The translations under genes were made by a program, and so were the position numbers. Shown one piece after another: positions 8,371-15,627 of a stretch of DNA of 33,968 bases (positions are counted from its first letter, which is position 1; the number at the start of each line of letters is the position of its first letter). Source of the stretch: Mogibacterium sp. (lineage in GTDB: Bacteria > Bacillota > Clostridia > Peptostreptococcales > Anaerovoracaceae); NCBI GenBank assembly GCA_017432075.1, contig JAFRJV010000031.1, positions 1-33,968 of the forward strand, given 5' to 3'. Below the pieces are notes generated by a model. It searched no databases, was not told where the DNA came from, and saw only the letters and a program-made list of their open reading frames with translations.

Positions 8371-8379
8371 AGTATAGCA
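8371..8379 (-). promoter_or_regulatory. Extended -10 promoter of the two-gene unknown module
   Basis: On the minus strand TGC-TATACT is an extended -10 element, 30 nt before the ATG at 8340. No good -35 is seen, which is normal for extended -10 promoters. Confidence 0.6.
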
Positions 8380-8514
8380 TGTGATTATGGAAAATCCTTT
8401 GTATAGTTTTAGGTTCGCTTAAGAATTCGGATGTATTCTACAGTTGTCAGAACGAAAGAGACAAATTTTCTTCATATAAAACTCCATAAATACCTTCATA
8501 ACAACCTAATGATC

Positions 8515-8554
8515 ACAGCCTCAAGGGAAGCAGCGAACTCTTGAGGCTGTTTTC
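8515..8554. terminator. 11-bp hairpin after the Toprim gene
   Basis: ACAGCCTCAAG pairs perfectly with CTTGAGGCTGT around a 14-nt loop. It lies about 20 nt beyond the stop of the minus-strand Toprim gene, but the T run (TTTT) follows only on the plus strand. It may protect the 3' end of the Toprim mRNA or stop plus-strand readthrough. The rest of 8380-8570 shows no supported gene. Confidence 0.55.
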
Positions 8555-8570
8555 ATATTTGTGATTTCTT

Positions 8571-9551
8571 TCATCTCGGATGATTTGATCTGTCTTGTCC
8601 CATCCTTTTCGAATGTTCAATCTGTCTAAGCTTCATAAGAAAGTCATTGCAATCCTTGCCATACGGCGGTGGTTCATCGCGTATGATATATCTGTCCTGC
8701 AAATTCTCCGCTATAGCCTGTGAAGCATTTCTTCCGGCAAAGTCGTTATCCAGATGGAGTGCTATAGTATTGATTTCTGGATGATTTTCCAGGATATTTG
8801 ACATAGCTGCCGGTGTTTTCATGCCTCGCTTATTTGGGCTTGGAGCGTATACTCCGCCAAGAGATACCATAGGTTCTGCCCTCCAGTTACCTGTTTCCAT
8901 CTTCATTATTGTCGCAAACGACAACAGGTCTATAGCTGATTCGAAAGTATGGATCGTTGTGCCTTTAGGTGTGTTTACTCTGAAAGAGTAGGTTTTATCC
9001 GATCCGGCTGCATCACCCATAATACGTTCACCATTTGTAGCCCGATAACACGCATACGCAGCCCTGTTCGATTCATCATAGCCAACAAAAATGCAATTAT
9101 GATACGGAAACGACTCATATATAAGTCCCTCGTCAAGACAGTCCCGTATGATATCTCTGTCGATGCCACGACCAGTGAGATAACGTATCACTTCCAGATT
9201 AGTCTCGGATCTTTCCGGGAGAAGCAGTTTCCTTTCTGTACAATGGTTTCCTTTATTGAAATTCTGAGGAGTTTTTAACTGTATATCTAAGTAGTTTTCT
9301 GTAAGGACAGCCATAGCATCAAGGAACTGCAGGCCCTTAACCTTGATCAGATAATCAAGTGCGGAGTTCCCGCCAAAGCCTCTGCTCCACCAGTACCACT
9401 TTCCATTGGATATCTTAAGGCTGTCATGTTCTCTGGTGCAGTATGTGTTCCCTCTTATATGGATCAGCTCTGTCGGTTCATACATCTGCAGGTATGTCAG
9501 CAGATCTATAGTCCTCGCTTGCCTGATTTGTTCCTCTGTATAATACGGCAT
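8571..9551 (-). CDS. DUF3991 and Toprim domain protein (primase-like)
   Basis: The N-terminal part (residues 1-85) has the DUF3991 pattern, including GNTYCTREHDSLKI and KWYWWSRGFGGNSALDYLI. The C-terminal half is a Toprim domain with Glu204 in FESAIDLL and the acidic pair Asp268/Asp270 in HLDNDFAGR. Such proteins are common in conjugative elements and are thought to act in DNA processing or priming of the transferred strand. At 326 residues it is complete. GGAAGGAGA lies before the ATG. It is read alone, after the terminator of the MerR gene and before a hairpin. Confidence 0.9.
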   Translation of the reverse strand: MPYYTEEQIRQARTIDLLTYLQMYEPTELIHIRGNTYCTREHDSLKISNGKWYWWSRGFGGNSALDYLIKVKGLQFLDAMAVLTENYLDIQLKTPQNFNKGNHCTERKLLLPERSETNLEVIRYLTGRGIDRDIIRDCLDEGLIYESFPYHNCIFVGYDESNRAAYACYRATNGERIMGDAAGSDKTYSFRVNTPKGTTIHTFESAIDLLSFATIMKMETGNWRAEPMVSLGGVYAPSPNKRGMKTPAAMSNILENHPEINTIALHLDNDFAGRNASQAIAENLQDRYIIRDEPPPYGKDCNDFLMKLRQIEHSKRMGQDRSNHPR

Positions 9552-9582
9552 AAGCTATTCTCCTTCCCGTTTTCCGCAATAC

Positions 9583-9612
9583 AAAAGCCGTAGCTCATCG
9601 TGAACTACAGCT
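9583..9612 (-). terminator. Rho-independent terminator after the MerR gene
   Basis: Minus-strand AGCTGTAG and CTACGGCT form an 8-bp stem with one G-T pair and an 11-nt loop, followed by TTTGT. It lies about 30 nt after the MerR stop. Confidence 0.7.
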
Positions 9613-9643
9613 CATGTAATATCTTTCTTATTCAGTTTTTCTG

Positions 9644-10453
9644 CTATTTCACGGCATAGCAGACTTCAGTGATGAACTCATCCGGGTTTTGTGTTTCGTG
9701 CGGACTCACATGATAGATATTGAACATCGGTCCGGTACATTCGTAGCCGTTGTCATTGACCCATGAAATCACCGCTCCGTACACTTCAGGCATCTGTTCG
9801 TATCCGCCCTTGACCATGCAGCTCGCTACCTTAATTGCCGGAAGTGTTTTGAACTTCACATGCTCTGTGTCAGGATATTCACCTTTGACCGTCTTCCAGG
9901 CAATGAGCTCAACATTCATCTCCTTATACTCATCGTCCAGATACTCTGCAGCCACAAGGCATGGTTCTGCAGGAATTATATTCAGAGGACCCGTTTCCTC
10001 ATTCAGGATCTGCCATACCATTCCTTCATCTTCGTAGCGCGGTATTGTCATGTGCACTGTTGCTGCATAACGTTCAGGGATCGTCTTGATCGATACATCG
10101 TAACTCATATTCTGTTCCTTTCTCAGCCTTTCTCGGGCTGTATCCAGGAGCCGCATCTGGTGTTCCGTCATTTCCATGATCTCTTTCAGTTCAAGCTGCC
10201 TATTGGCAAGATACATGTCAAACCGTTCTCTGTCTTCATATATCTCAAGTATCTTCACGATACTGGCCAGCGTGAATCCCATATCCCTGAGAGCTGTGAT
10301 GCGTCCAACGACCGGCAGCTGTTCAGGACTGTAATATCTGTAGCCTGTGAAATTGTCGATATATACGGGTTTAAGCAGGCCTATATCATCGTAATGACGA
10401 AGCATTCGGATGCTGACTCTGGAGAGTTTTGAAAATTCACCTATCTTCAGCAT
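9644..10453 (-). CDS. MerR-family regulator with GyrI-like effector domain
   Basis: Residues 1-70 are a MerR winged helix (LKIGEFSKLSRVSIRMLRHYDDIGLL, then FTGYRYYS). A dimerization coiled coil runs from about 75 to 110, then a C-terminal GyrI-like effector-binding domain from about 120 to 269 (start PERYAATVHM; GPMFNIYH near the end). Proteins of this layout bind bulky organic ligands and untwist promoters with long spacers. ATG 10453 is chosen because GGAGGTGG is 6 nt upstream and the MerR fold begins there. Its own promoter has the 19-bp spacer expected of a MerR target, so autoregulation is likely. No efflux pump or other classical target lies beside it. Confidence 0.92.
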   Translation of the reverse strand: MLKIGEFSKLSRVSIRMLRHYDDIGLLKPVYIDNFTGYRYYSPEQLPVVGRITALRDMGFTLASIVKILEIYEDRERFDMYLANRQLELKEIMEMTEHQMRLLDTARERLRKEQNMSYDVSIKTIPERYAATVHMTIPRYEDEGMVWQILNEETGPLNIIPAEPCLVAAEYLDDEYKEMNVELIAWKTVKGEYPDTEHVKFKTLPAIKVASCMVKGGYEQMPEVYGAVISWVNDNGYECTGPMFNIYHVSPHETQNPDEFITEVCYAVK

Positions 10454-10492
10454 TTCTTCCACCTCCATGGGGTTTATGTTGAGCTCATTATT

Positions 10493-10523
10493 ACCATAAA
10501 GCCTTCACTAATGTCAGAGTCAA
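10493..10523 (-). promoter_or_regulatory. MerR-type promoter with 19-bp spacer
   Basis: Minus strand: TTGACT, a 19-nt spacer containing CTGACATTAGTGAAGG, then TATGGT. The long spacer with a partial dyad (CTGACA / TGAAGG) is the signature of MerR-controlled promoters. It lies about 40 nt before the merR start. A weak AGCC-A6-GGCT hairpin just upstream (about 10524-10537) may end the preceding transcript. Confidence 0.65.
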
Positions 10524-10546
10524 GAGCCTTTTTTGGCTATTTTTTT

Positions 10547-11113
10547 TCAATCATAAATCGTATAGTCTCGCTCAAATAGTTCTTCGCTGATTTGTTCATG
10601 CAGTATCTCTGCAGGGATCTTTGCCAGAAGCTTTTCCGTGATGAACTTCTTGCTCTTCTGTGCATATTTCGGCATCTTGTTTTCTGCCAGTATGTGCGCG
10701 AATTCTGACTTCCACAGCAGACTCATCTTGTTCTGCAGCTTTGCCTTAGGATTCGGCTTCGCCTCCCTCACACGATAGAAGTCAACTTCTCCCTTGATAA
10801 GTTCTACCGAGATGACCCCCCAGTGTGCCGGCACATGTTCTGCTGCATGATGAGCATGTGTTGATCCGACAACAAGATAGTTCTCGTCATAGTACTTATC
10901 ATAGTATTTCACTTGAGTAGCAAGCCTTGCGTAGCTGTCAGCATCGCTCTTGATCTCAATGCCGCAGACTTTGCCAGGCAATACCATTACAACATCTGCG
11001 CGCGCCTTGCCAGTTACCTTCTCTTCAAGGAATCTGACCTTACCATGATACTGCTCCAGATAATCAAAAAGCGGCTCACGAATGTCCGCATCCAGGAGTA
11101 TTCTGTTGTCCAT
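10547..11113 (-). CDS. Sce7726-like PD-(D/E)XK nuclease-fold protein
   Basis: 188 residues. The core RADVVMV...GIEIKSDADS...LATQVKYYDKYYD carries the Asp, the ExK pair (Glu-Ile-Lys at about 53-55) and a downstream Gln, which together fit a PD-(D/E)XK nuclease active site. I assign it to the sce7726-type family from memory of that pattern; no function is established for it. It is the last gene of the cargo operon, 33 nt after the AlkZ-related gene, with GGCAGGA before the ATG. It could act on foreign or damaged DNA, but no partner methylase is seen. Confidence 0.7.
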   Translation of the reverse strand: MDNRILLDADIREPLFDYLEQYHGKVRFLEEKVTGKARADVVMVLPGKVCGIEIKSDADSYARLATQVKYYDKYYDENYLVVGSTHAHHAAEHVPAHWGVISVELIKGEVDFYRVREAKPNPKAKLQNKMSLLWKSEFAHILAENKMPKYAQKSKKFITEKLLAKIPAEILHEQISEELFERDYTIYD

Positions 11114-11146
11114 ATTTCCTGCCTATAACGTTCTTGTTTTCGATTC

Positions 11147-11824
11147 CTATTTTAGCATCTTGTGTATTGCCTGCTCATCAGCTCCAGGTAGGATCTTCCG
11201 CAAATGTTCAAAAATCCTTGTATATGACTCTTCGGGTGTCCGCTTATACACGTTGGAAATGAACTCCTCTCCCATGAACTGCTCTGGCGTTGAATACTCT
11301 GCTACTCCCCAGCCGTATTCATTGCCATTCTTATCAATCATATATTTGAAGTCACTGATCAGAACATAGCCCTGTGCCTGCAGGCGGTTGATGATAGTGT
11401 CAAAGCCTTTGTTGCCAGCTTTACGGTAGTTGCCTATTTGCTTCAGATGTTTTGAAAGTATCGGTGCGTTACTGTCGATCAGGTCATACAGTCTTTTGTC
11501 TCCGATATATACAAGACCGTCTTCATATCTGGCATCAAAATCGTATCCGTCGCGCCTATAGTTGGCGAAATCAGGGAACCATTTCGGGCTTATATACGCG
11601 GCTTTCTTTTCGAAGAACTTGCCGTAGGCGCAGCCAAGCTCACTGATCACCGGGCCTTTCCACTCCCATGGTCCGTCCTCATTGCTGAACCAAATACGTG
11701 GATCGACATGCTCTTCAATAGAGAACCCCGGTATAGAGTTCTCAAAGAACGGCACGAATCCAAGCTCTTCAACTGCAGTCTTCAGGTCGTCAATATTCCT
11801 GATGTATATATCATTGAAAGTCAT
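11147..11824 (-). CDS. Uncharacterised protein of the type annotated AlkZ-related
   Basis: 225 residues, soluble. Features include PWEWKGPVISELGCAYGKFF at about 52-71, the strongly patterned PKWFPDFANYRRDGYDFD at 80-97, and a C-terminal segment with YGWGVAEYSTPEQ. I recall the same pattern in proteins labelled AlkZ-related in databases, but it lacks enough of the DNA glycosylase AlkZ to claim base excision. It starts 12 nt after the glutaredoxin-like gene and is followed closely by the Sce7726-like nuclease gene. Placement beside a nuclease-fold protein makes a DNA-linked role attractive but unproven. Confidence 0.6.
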   Translation of the reverse strand: MTFNDIYIRNIDDLKTAVEELGFVPFFENSIPGFSIEEHVDPRIWFSNEDGPWEWKGPVISELGCAYGKFFEKKAAYISPKWFPDFANYRRDGYDFDARYEDGLVYIGDKRLYDLIDSNAPILSKHLKQIGNYRKAGNKGFDTIINRLQAQGYVLISDFKYMIDKNGNEYGWGVAEYSTPEQFMGEEFISNVYKRTPEESYTRIFEHLRKILPGADEQAIHKMLK

Positions 11825-11836
11825 TGGTCTTCTTTG

Positions 11837-12181
11837 TTATTTCTGAAAGCGAAGACATGGGTCATGGATGTCTTCTCCGAAGTCCTCGTATTCCGGTTCT
11901 GGCTCCTCAAGTGCCTTATCAAATGCAAGCTTCACACCCTCTTTGATTGTTTCATATGGCATGAAGAGCGCGGCTTCGAAGATCTTATTGTGATCAATAA
12001 ACAGACTTGGGACGGACCAGTAATCATAGTTCTCAATGATCTCCGGATGCTCATCCTCATTGATCATTTCGATCTCGATATTGTTATATTCAGGATCCTC
12101 TTCGCGGAGTTCTTCTATTGCCTGCCTTGCCATATCACAGTATTTACACTCATTAATATGGAACATCGTTATCTTCTTCAT
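11837..12181 (-). CDS. Glutaredoxin/thioredoxin-like protein
   Basis: 114 residues with the redox motif CKYC at 12-15 after a beta strand (KKITMFHINE), and the cis-proline loop WSVPSLFID at about 60-68. Both are standard for the thioredoxin fold. The tail beyond residue 90 is very acidic (EEPEPEYEDFGED), which is unusual for a glutaredoxin. It starts 2 nt after the Lin0512 gene and is probably cotranslated with it. It likely reduces a disulfide or mixed thiol on a partner protein. Confidence 0.85.
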   Translation of the reverse strand: MKKITMFHINECKYCDMARQAIEELREEDPEYNNIEIEMINEDEHPEIIENYDYWSVPSLFIDHNKIFEAALFMPYETIKEGVKLAFDKALEEPEPEYEDFGEDIHDPCLRFQK

Positions 12182-12183
12182 CC

Positions 12184-12543
12184 TTAGACCTCCACGTAGA
12201 CTGTTAGGACCACGATCGCAATAGTGATCTCGGTCTCCGATTTTCCATTAAGAGCTATCCCTCTCGGATTAGCGCCTCCCTGGTGCACCTCAGCCTCAAT
12301 GTTCCACATGTTTAGGTAGTCTGTCACAACACTCGCATCGACTTCTTCCGGGTGTGGTGCATAGATATCTGCTTTGATATACGCCTGTGTCTTCCGGTCA
12401 GTGATCTCGAATATCTCGGAGATACCTGCCATGCAGCAGTGATGGATCGCGTCTTTTGTCGCTTTAAGCACAGCATTATTCTGATCACCGCCGTGCATGT
12501 CCACGCCTTGTCCGAATTCTATTATCAATCTCTTCATAGCCAT
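12184..12543 (-). CDS. Lin0512 family protein
   Basis: 119 residues. The opening KRLIIEFGQGVDMHGGD and AVKDAI-type helix with HHCC, plus the repeated V.V beta pattern at the end, fit the Lin0512 family of small conserved proteins of unknown function. The family is usually about 115 residues, so this is full length. GGAG lies 9-12 nt before the first ATG; a second ATG two codons later is also possible. It heads the four-gene sub-cluster with the glutaredoxin-like, AlkZ-related and nuclease-fold genes. Confidence 0.75.
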   Translation of the reverse strand: MAMKRLIIEFGQGVDMHGGDQNNAVLKATKDAIHHCCMAGISEIFEITDRKTQAYIKADIYAPHPEEVDASVVTDYLNMWNIEAEVHQGGANPRGIALNGKSETEITIAIVVLTVYVEV

Positions 12544-12593
12544 AATCGGTCGTCTCCTCTACATACTTGAAGTTGTCTATGTCTTTTCATCTG

Positions 12594-12827
12594 TTACTTT
12601 TGTTCCCCTGTATATCCGCACTTAGGACATGTAAAAGCTTGTGGGCTCGTATCTTTCGGATTTCCCTTGATTGTTTTTCTAAGGTTAGTAATGCTTTCTG
12701 TCACGGAATTTGGTATTCGGTATTCCGCACCGCAGACTGGGCACTTATAGTTGCGGAAGCACGTGTCTTCTATCAGTTTTCTCTGAAACGGTAATGTTAG
12801 TATGTCTAAAAGTGAAACAATATTCAT
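12594..12827 (-). CDS. Small zinc-ribbon protein
   Basis: 77 residues with two CxxC pairs, CPVCG at about 29-33 and CPKCGYTG near the C-terminus, forming a typical four-Cys zinc site. AGAGGATG precedes the ATG. About 50 nt separate it from the Lin0512 gene and 64 nt from the GNAT gene upstream. No named family; protein or nucleic acid binding is the usual role of such ribbons. Confidence 0.75.
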   Translation of the reverse strand: MNIVSLLDILTLPFQRKLIEDTCFRNYKCPVCGAEYRIPNSVTESITNLRKTIKGNPKDTSPQAFTCPKCGYTGEQK

Positions 12828-12891
12828 AGCAAATCATCCTCTTACATCCATCGCTTACCTTTTCCCCTTGATCGTGCTGACTGCGATTTAA

Positions 12892-13434
12892 TCACTTCAT
12901 TATCTTTTCGAAGCGGAACATCCCGTCAGGGAACTGATCGTCCATTTGCTCTGCCATGTCAGGATCATTTGGATCAGGATGATGGCTGTTGTAAAACTCC
13001 ACTATATGGAACCCGCAGCGGTTCACATAGAAATGGATATTCCGCTTTTCAAAATATGGTGTTACAGTTTCCCATACTCTGACCTCTGGATGCCGCTTTT
13101 CGACCTCGCGCCAGGCAGCATATCCAATGCCCTTACTATGGGCATTCGGGGAAACAAAAAGTATATCCAGATCACCGTGCTCGCCATCAACTTTGATTAT
13201 GACACCTCCGACAGTATGACCATCCTGCATGATGCGGTAGGCTTCACCTGTGTCGATAGACTTCTCAATCGTCTCCCGTGAGATGATCTGTCCATCTTCT
13301 TCAAAATGCTCATCTTGGACTCCGAATTCCTCAAGTGCACCATAATTGAAGGCTTCTTGATTGTCTTTTATAAATTGTTCTCTGTCTGATTCATCTAGTG
13401 ACTTGAGTTCTATCATTGTCTGCATATTACTCAT
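12892..13434 (-). CDS. GNAT family N-acetyltransferase
   Basis: 180 residues with the acetyl-CoA region DLDILFVSPNAHSKGIGYAAW at about 90-110, where the SKGIGYAAW turn stands for the Q/RxxGxA pyrophosphate loop, followed by FEKRNIHFYVNRCGFHIVEFY, the usual end of the fold. It should transfer an acetyl group to an amine; the substrate is not evident. The start overlaps the stop of the upstream 88-residue gene by 8 nt. Confidence 0.9.
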   Translation of the reverse strand: MSNMQTMIELKSLDESDREQFIKDNQEAFNYGALEEFGVQDEHFEEDGQIISRETIEKSIDTGEAYRIMQDGHTVGGVIIKVDGEHGDLDILFVSPNAHSKGIGYAAWREVEKRHPEVRVWETVTPYFEKRNIHFYVNRCGFHIVEFYNSHHPDPNDPDMAEQMDDQFPDGMFRFEKIMK

Positions 13435-13693
13435 TGATTTCCCTGTATAGCTTATTTATGCTTGCCTGTGCATGTTCGGATATGTGTTTATTGATGAGTC
13501 TGTCTCTGAGGTCTTTGATCGCAATCATCTCGTCAGCTACATCTTCAAGTCTGTGCTTTTCGCCACCGATATAGCTGATCATCCTTTCCGCAGTGAAGTC
13601 CGTGTTCATTTCAGCACATATAAGCCTTGTGAACTCCTCCGGATATCCTTTTCTGAGCATCAAATCATATAATAACTCAGTCTTGCTCTTCAT
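13427..13693 (-). CDS. Unknown 88-residue protein of the cargo operon
   Basis: An all-helical charged protein (LYDLMLRKGYPEEFTRLICAEM, then AERMISYIGG). It looks like a widespread small clostridial family but I cannot give it a name or function. It lies 3 nt after the gene upstream and overlaps the GNAT gene downstream, so it is clearly part of the operon. Confidence 0.75.
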   Translation of the reverse strand: MKSKTELLYDLMLRKGYPEEFTRLICAEMNTDFTAERMISYIGGEKHRLEDVADEMIAIKDLRDRLINKHISEHAQASINKLYREINE

Positions 13694-13696
13694 CTG

Positions 13697-13891
13697 TCAT
13701 GACACTCCCATAACCTGATCTGCCATTTTTTTAAGGAACTCTTCCACAGATGGTTCACGATCTCCGAATGTATTTATGAAGGCAGGTGATTTCTGCAGAT
13801 ATGCTTCATGTATAGACTTCTGCATCTCCTTTCTGACTTCTTCTTCGGAGACGCCATTCTTCCTGGCAACCTCTTTAATCACGTTTTTCAT
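13697..13891 (-). CDS. Unknown 64-residue helical protein, HTH-like
   Basis: Starts MKNVIKEVARKNGVSEEEVRKEM, which has the helix-turn-helix rhythm of small clostridial proteins, followed by a 30-residue tail with PSVEEFLKKM. AGGAAG sits before ATG 13891; the longer frame upstream overlaps the GNAT gene and is not used. A DNA-binding role is possible but unproven. It starts one base after the stop of the GNAT gene upstream. Confidence 0.72.
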   Translation of the reverse strand: MKNVIKEVARKNGVSEEEVRKEMQKSIHEAYLQKSPAFINTFGDREPSVEEFLKKMADQVMGVS

Positions 13892-13892
13892 G

Positions 13893-14288
13893 TCATTCTT
13901 CCTTTCTCTTCCAGATGAATCCGACCCGTTCATCATCTCTATGTTCAACCTCAAAGCCCATGTTGTGGTATATCTGATATGCATAGTGCCTGATCGGGAT
14001 CTCGTAGCGTATCACCTCAAAGCCTGACTCTTTCAGGTCTGCCATGAGTGTCTCCAGCAGTTCTGTGCCGATGCCGTATTCCGCATACTCCTTTTTGAGG
14101 TTCATATGCATTATGGCCTCTCCCGGCGCAGTGACATCTGCCCAGGAGAGACCTGCAAGCTCAGTATCTATCTTCGCGATATATTTGTGCTCGCCAAATG
14201 ATTCCAGCGAATATCTGCCCTCATATGGCCAGAATTGTCTCCGGGTTTTCAGAAAAGATTCAAGATCCTGTAATCTCTGATTACTCAT
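13893..14288 (-). CDS. GNAT family N-acetyltransferase
   Basis: 131 residues when started at ATG 14288, which overlaps the stop of the upstream membrane-protein gene (ATGAG). The acetyl-CoA site is visible as LKKEYAEYGIGTELLETLM at about 64-82, and the fold ends with YQIYHNMGFEVEHR. Substrate unknown. This is the second, unrelated-looking acetyltransferase in the cargo operon; the first has a different substrate half. Confidence 0.88.
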   Translation of the reverse strand: MSNQRLQDLESFLKTRRQFWPYEGRYSLESFGEHKYIAKIDTELAGLSWADVTAPGEAIMHMNLKKEYAEYGIGTELLETLMADLKESGFEVIRYEIPIRHYAYQIYHNMGFEVEHRDDERVGFIWKRKEE

Positions 14289-14514
14289 TGTTGCCCTTTG
14301 CCCGTATTGCCGCCACGAATGAGGCAACTGATCCGACGAACAATACGACAATGATTGCTACTGCTACAGGCGCATCTTTTATATAAACCCACAGGTCGTA
14401 AGTATTATATAACTGTCCGCATGCAAACAGGCATGCGATCAGCCAAAAGCCCAAAGAAATCAACAGGGCTATGCCAAGCAGTATAAAACCTATCCTTTTC
14501 GTATTCTTTTTCAC
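14281..14514 (-). CDS. Small two-span membrane protein
   Basis: 77 residues with two hydrophobic segments at about 8-31 and 46-66 and a basic N-terminus (KKNTKR). The GTG at 14514 is preferred: it overlaps the metallophosphoesterase stop (GTGA) and has GAGGG upstream. The frame runs a few codons further to an ATG at 14535 inside the previous gene. No family recognised. Confidence 0.7.
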   Translation of the reverse strand: MKKNTKRIGFILLGIALLISLGFWLIACLFACGQLYNTYDLWVYIKDAPVAVAIIVVLFVGSVASFVAAIRAKGNNE

Positions 14515-15221
14515 TTTATTCCCTCGTACTCCCATGTTTCTGTGTCTATCAACAGGAACTCTTCTGTTCCGATCGGGTCTCCGGTCCTGTAGGTAGAGAA
14601 CAGATCACAGGTCACAACATTGCCAAGTCTGTCTATCTGCATCACAGGAGTATGCCCCACAACCTGAAGCAAATCATACTCTTTATACATTTTCTCGTTA
14701 TAGTACTGTGGTCTGAACCAAAGCGGAGAGGCGTCATCCCACATTTCTCTCATTCCCAGAGTGTTTATCTTATCTATAACTGCATCGATATCGTCATAGT
14801 CAACATCTGGTGCATAGTACTTCGCAAATGCATGTGTAAGGCCGCCGTGGCAAAACACAACATTATCTATCATGTGGATATATGCCATCTGATCCCGATC
14901 CGGCAATTCTCTTCGCAGAGCACTGAGTTTCTCCTGGACTACAGGTATAGCGAGAGATGAAAAGCCGCTCTCGTACTGGATCCACTCATATGACAGATCA
15001 TGGTTGCCATAACACCATAACGTGTCCGGGAATTCCTTCTGGAACCGTATAGCTGCATCAAAGGTCTCTTCGTACAGTCCAAGATCATATTCTTTGCCCC
15101 AGTCATCAGGGATATCCATAAGGCAGACTGCCCTGTCTGCCTTGCCATCCTTCATTATTCCTGCCACTCTATCAAACATCCATGGCTTCAGGTGGACATC
15201 CGGTATCACTAATACTTTCAC
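14511..15221 (-). CDS. Calcineurin-like metallophosphoesterase
   Basis: 236 residues with the metallophosphoesterase metal blocks: IPDVHLKP (Asp8, His10), GNHD at 72-75, CHGGLTH at about 137-143 and VVGHTP further on. The second block, usually GDxxDR, reads MDIPDD here and is atypical. It most resembles PPP-type enzymes that hydrolyse phosphate esters or dinucleotide polyphosphates; the substrate cannot be read from sequence. GTG 15221 is chosen because AGGAGG lies 8 nt upstream and the first beta strand begins there. It heads the cargo operon and follows a large inverted repeat that spans a -10-like hexamer. Confidence 0.9.
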   Translation of the reverse strand: MKVLVIPDVHLKPWMFDRVAGIMKDGKADRAVCLMDIPDDWGKEYDLGLYEETFDAAIRFQKEFPDTLWCYGNHDLSYEWIQYESGFSSLAIPVVQEKLSALRRELPDRDQMAYIHMIDNVVFCHGGLTHAFAKYYAPDVDYDDIDAVIDKINTLGMREMWDDASPLWFRPQYYNEKMYKEYDLLQVVGHTPVMQIDRLGNVVTCDLFSTYRTGDPIGTEEFLLIDTETWEYEGIK

Positions 15222-15253
15222 TTCAAAAACCTCCTTAAGCAAGTGTATGTATC

Positions 15254-15292
15254 GCGGCATGCACAGCATGATTTTAACACACTGTGCGCCGC
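15254..15292. promoter_or_regulatory. Two-part inverted repeat over a -10-like hexamer, upstream of the cargo operon
   Basis: GCGGC-AT-GCACAG at 15254-15266 pairs with CTGTGC-GCCGC at 15282-15292. The 15-nt centre contains TAAAAT on the minus strand, a good -10. An operator covering the promoter of the metallophosphoesterase gene, 30 nt away, is the simplest reading. No clear -35 is seen. Confidence 0.5.
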
Positions 15293-15319
15293 TCTTTGTG
15301 TACGTTTGAAAGAATCTGA

Positions 15320-15604
15320 CTATCTCTCGAAAGAGTCTCTTTCAGCACTCTGTCTCTGCTTTTCCCTTGCTCTCTGTGCAAGGAGTTGTGCGACTCTGAT
15401 ACCCTGTTCCTCAGTCATGGTGATCCCACGCGACATCCTTGTATGGTCGGGTGCCCATTCTCTGATGTCGAGCTTTGGTGCTCCACCATTCCAGGACACG
15501 AGATTCAGTTCCCTCCGCCAGCCATTGTCGTTCGCAGCATCAAGAGCTCCAATGAACTCCTTGATCTCAAAAGTCACTTCTCCGTTGTTGCTTTTTTCTG
15601 CCAT
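15320..15604 (-). CDS. YdbC/PC4-like single-stranded DNA-binding protein
   Basis: 94 residues. The block TFEIKEFIGALD...GWRRELNLVSWNGGAPKLDIREWAPDH is the YdbC family, whose fold is that of the transcription cofactor PC4 and binds single-stranded DNA. RGITMTEEQG follows as usual. ATG 15604 has an ideal AGGAGG; the upstream ATG is not needed. In mobile elements such proteins probably protect or handle the transferred strand. It is the last gene of the 15.3-17.0 kb unit. Confidence 0.88.
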   Translation of the reverse strand: MAEKSNNGEVTFEIKEFIGALDAANDNGWRRELNLVSWNGGAPKLDIREWAPDHTRMSRGITMTEEQGIRVAQLLAQRAREKQRQSAERDSFER

Positions 15605-15627
15605 AAAATACCTCCTGTTCTTCCGAA

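Noticed and set aside
8400-8500. 26-codon minus-strand frame near the hairpin after the Toprim gene
   Set aside because: Too short and no convincing ribosome site.
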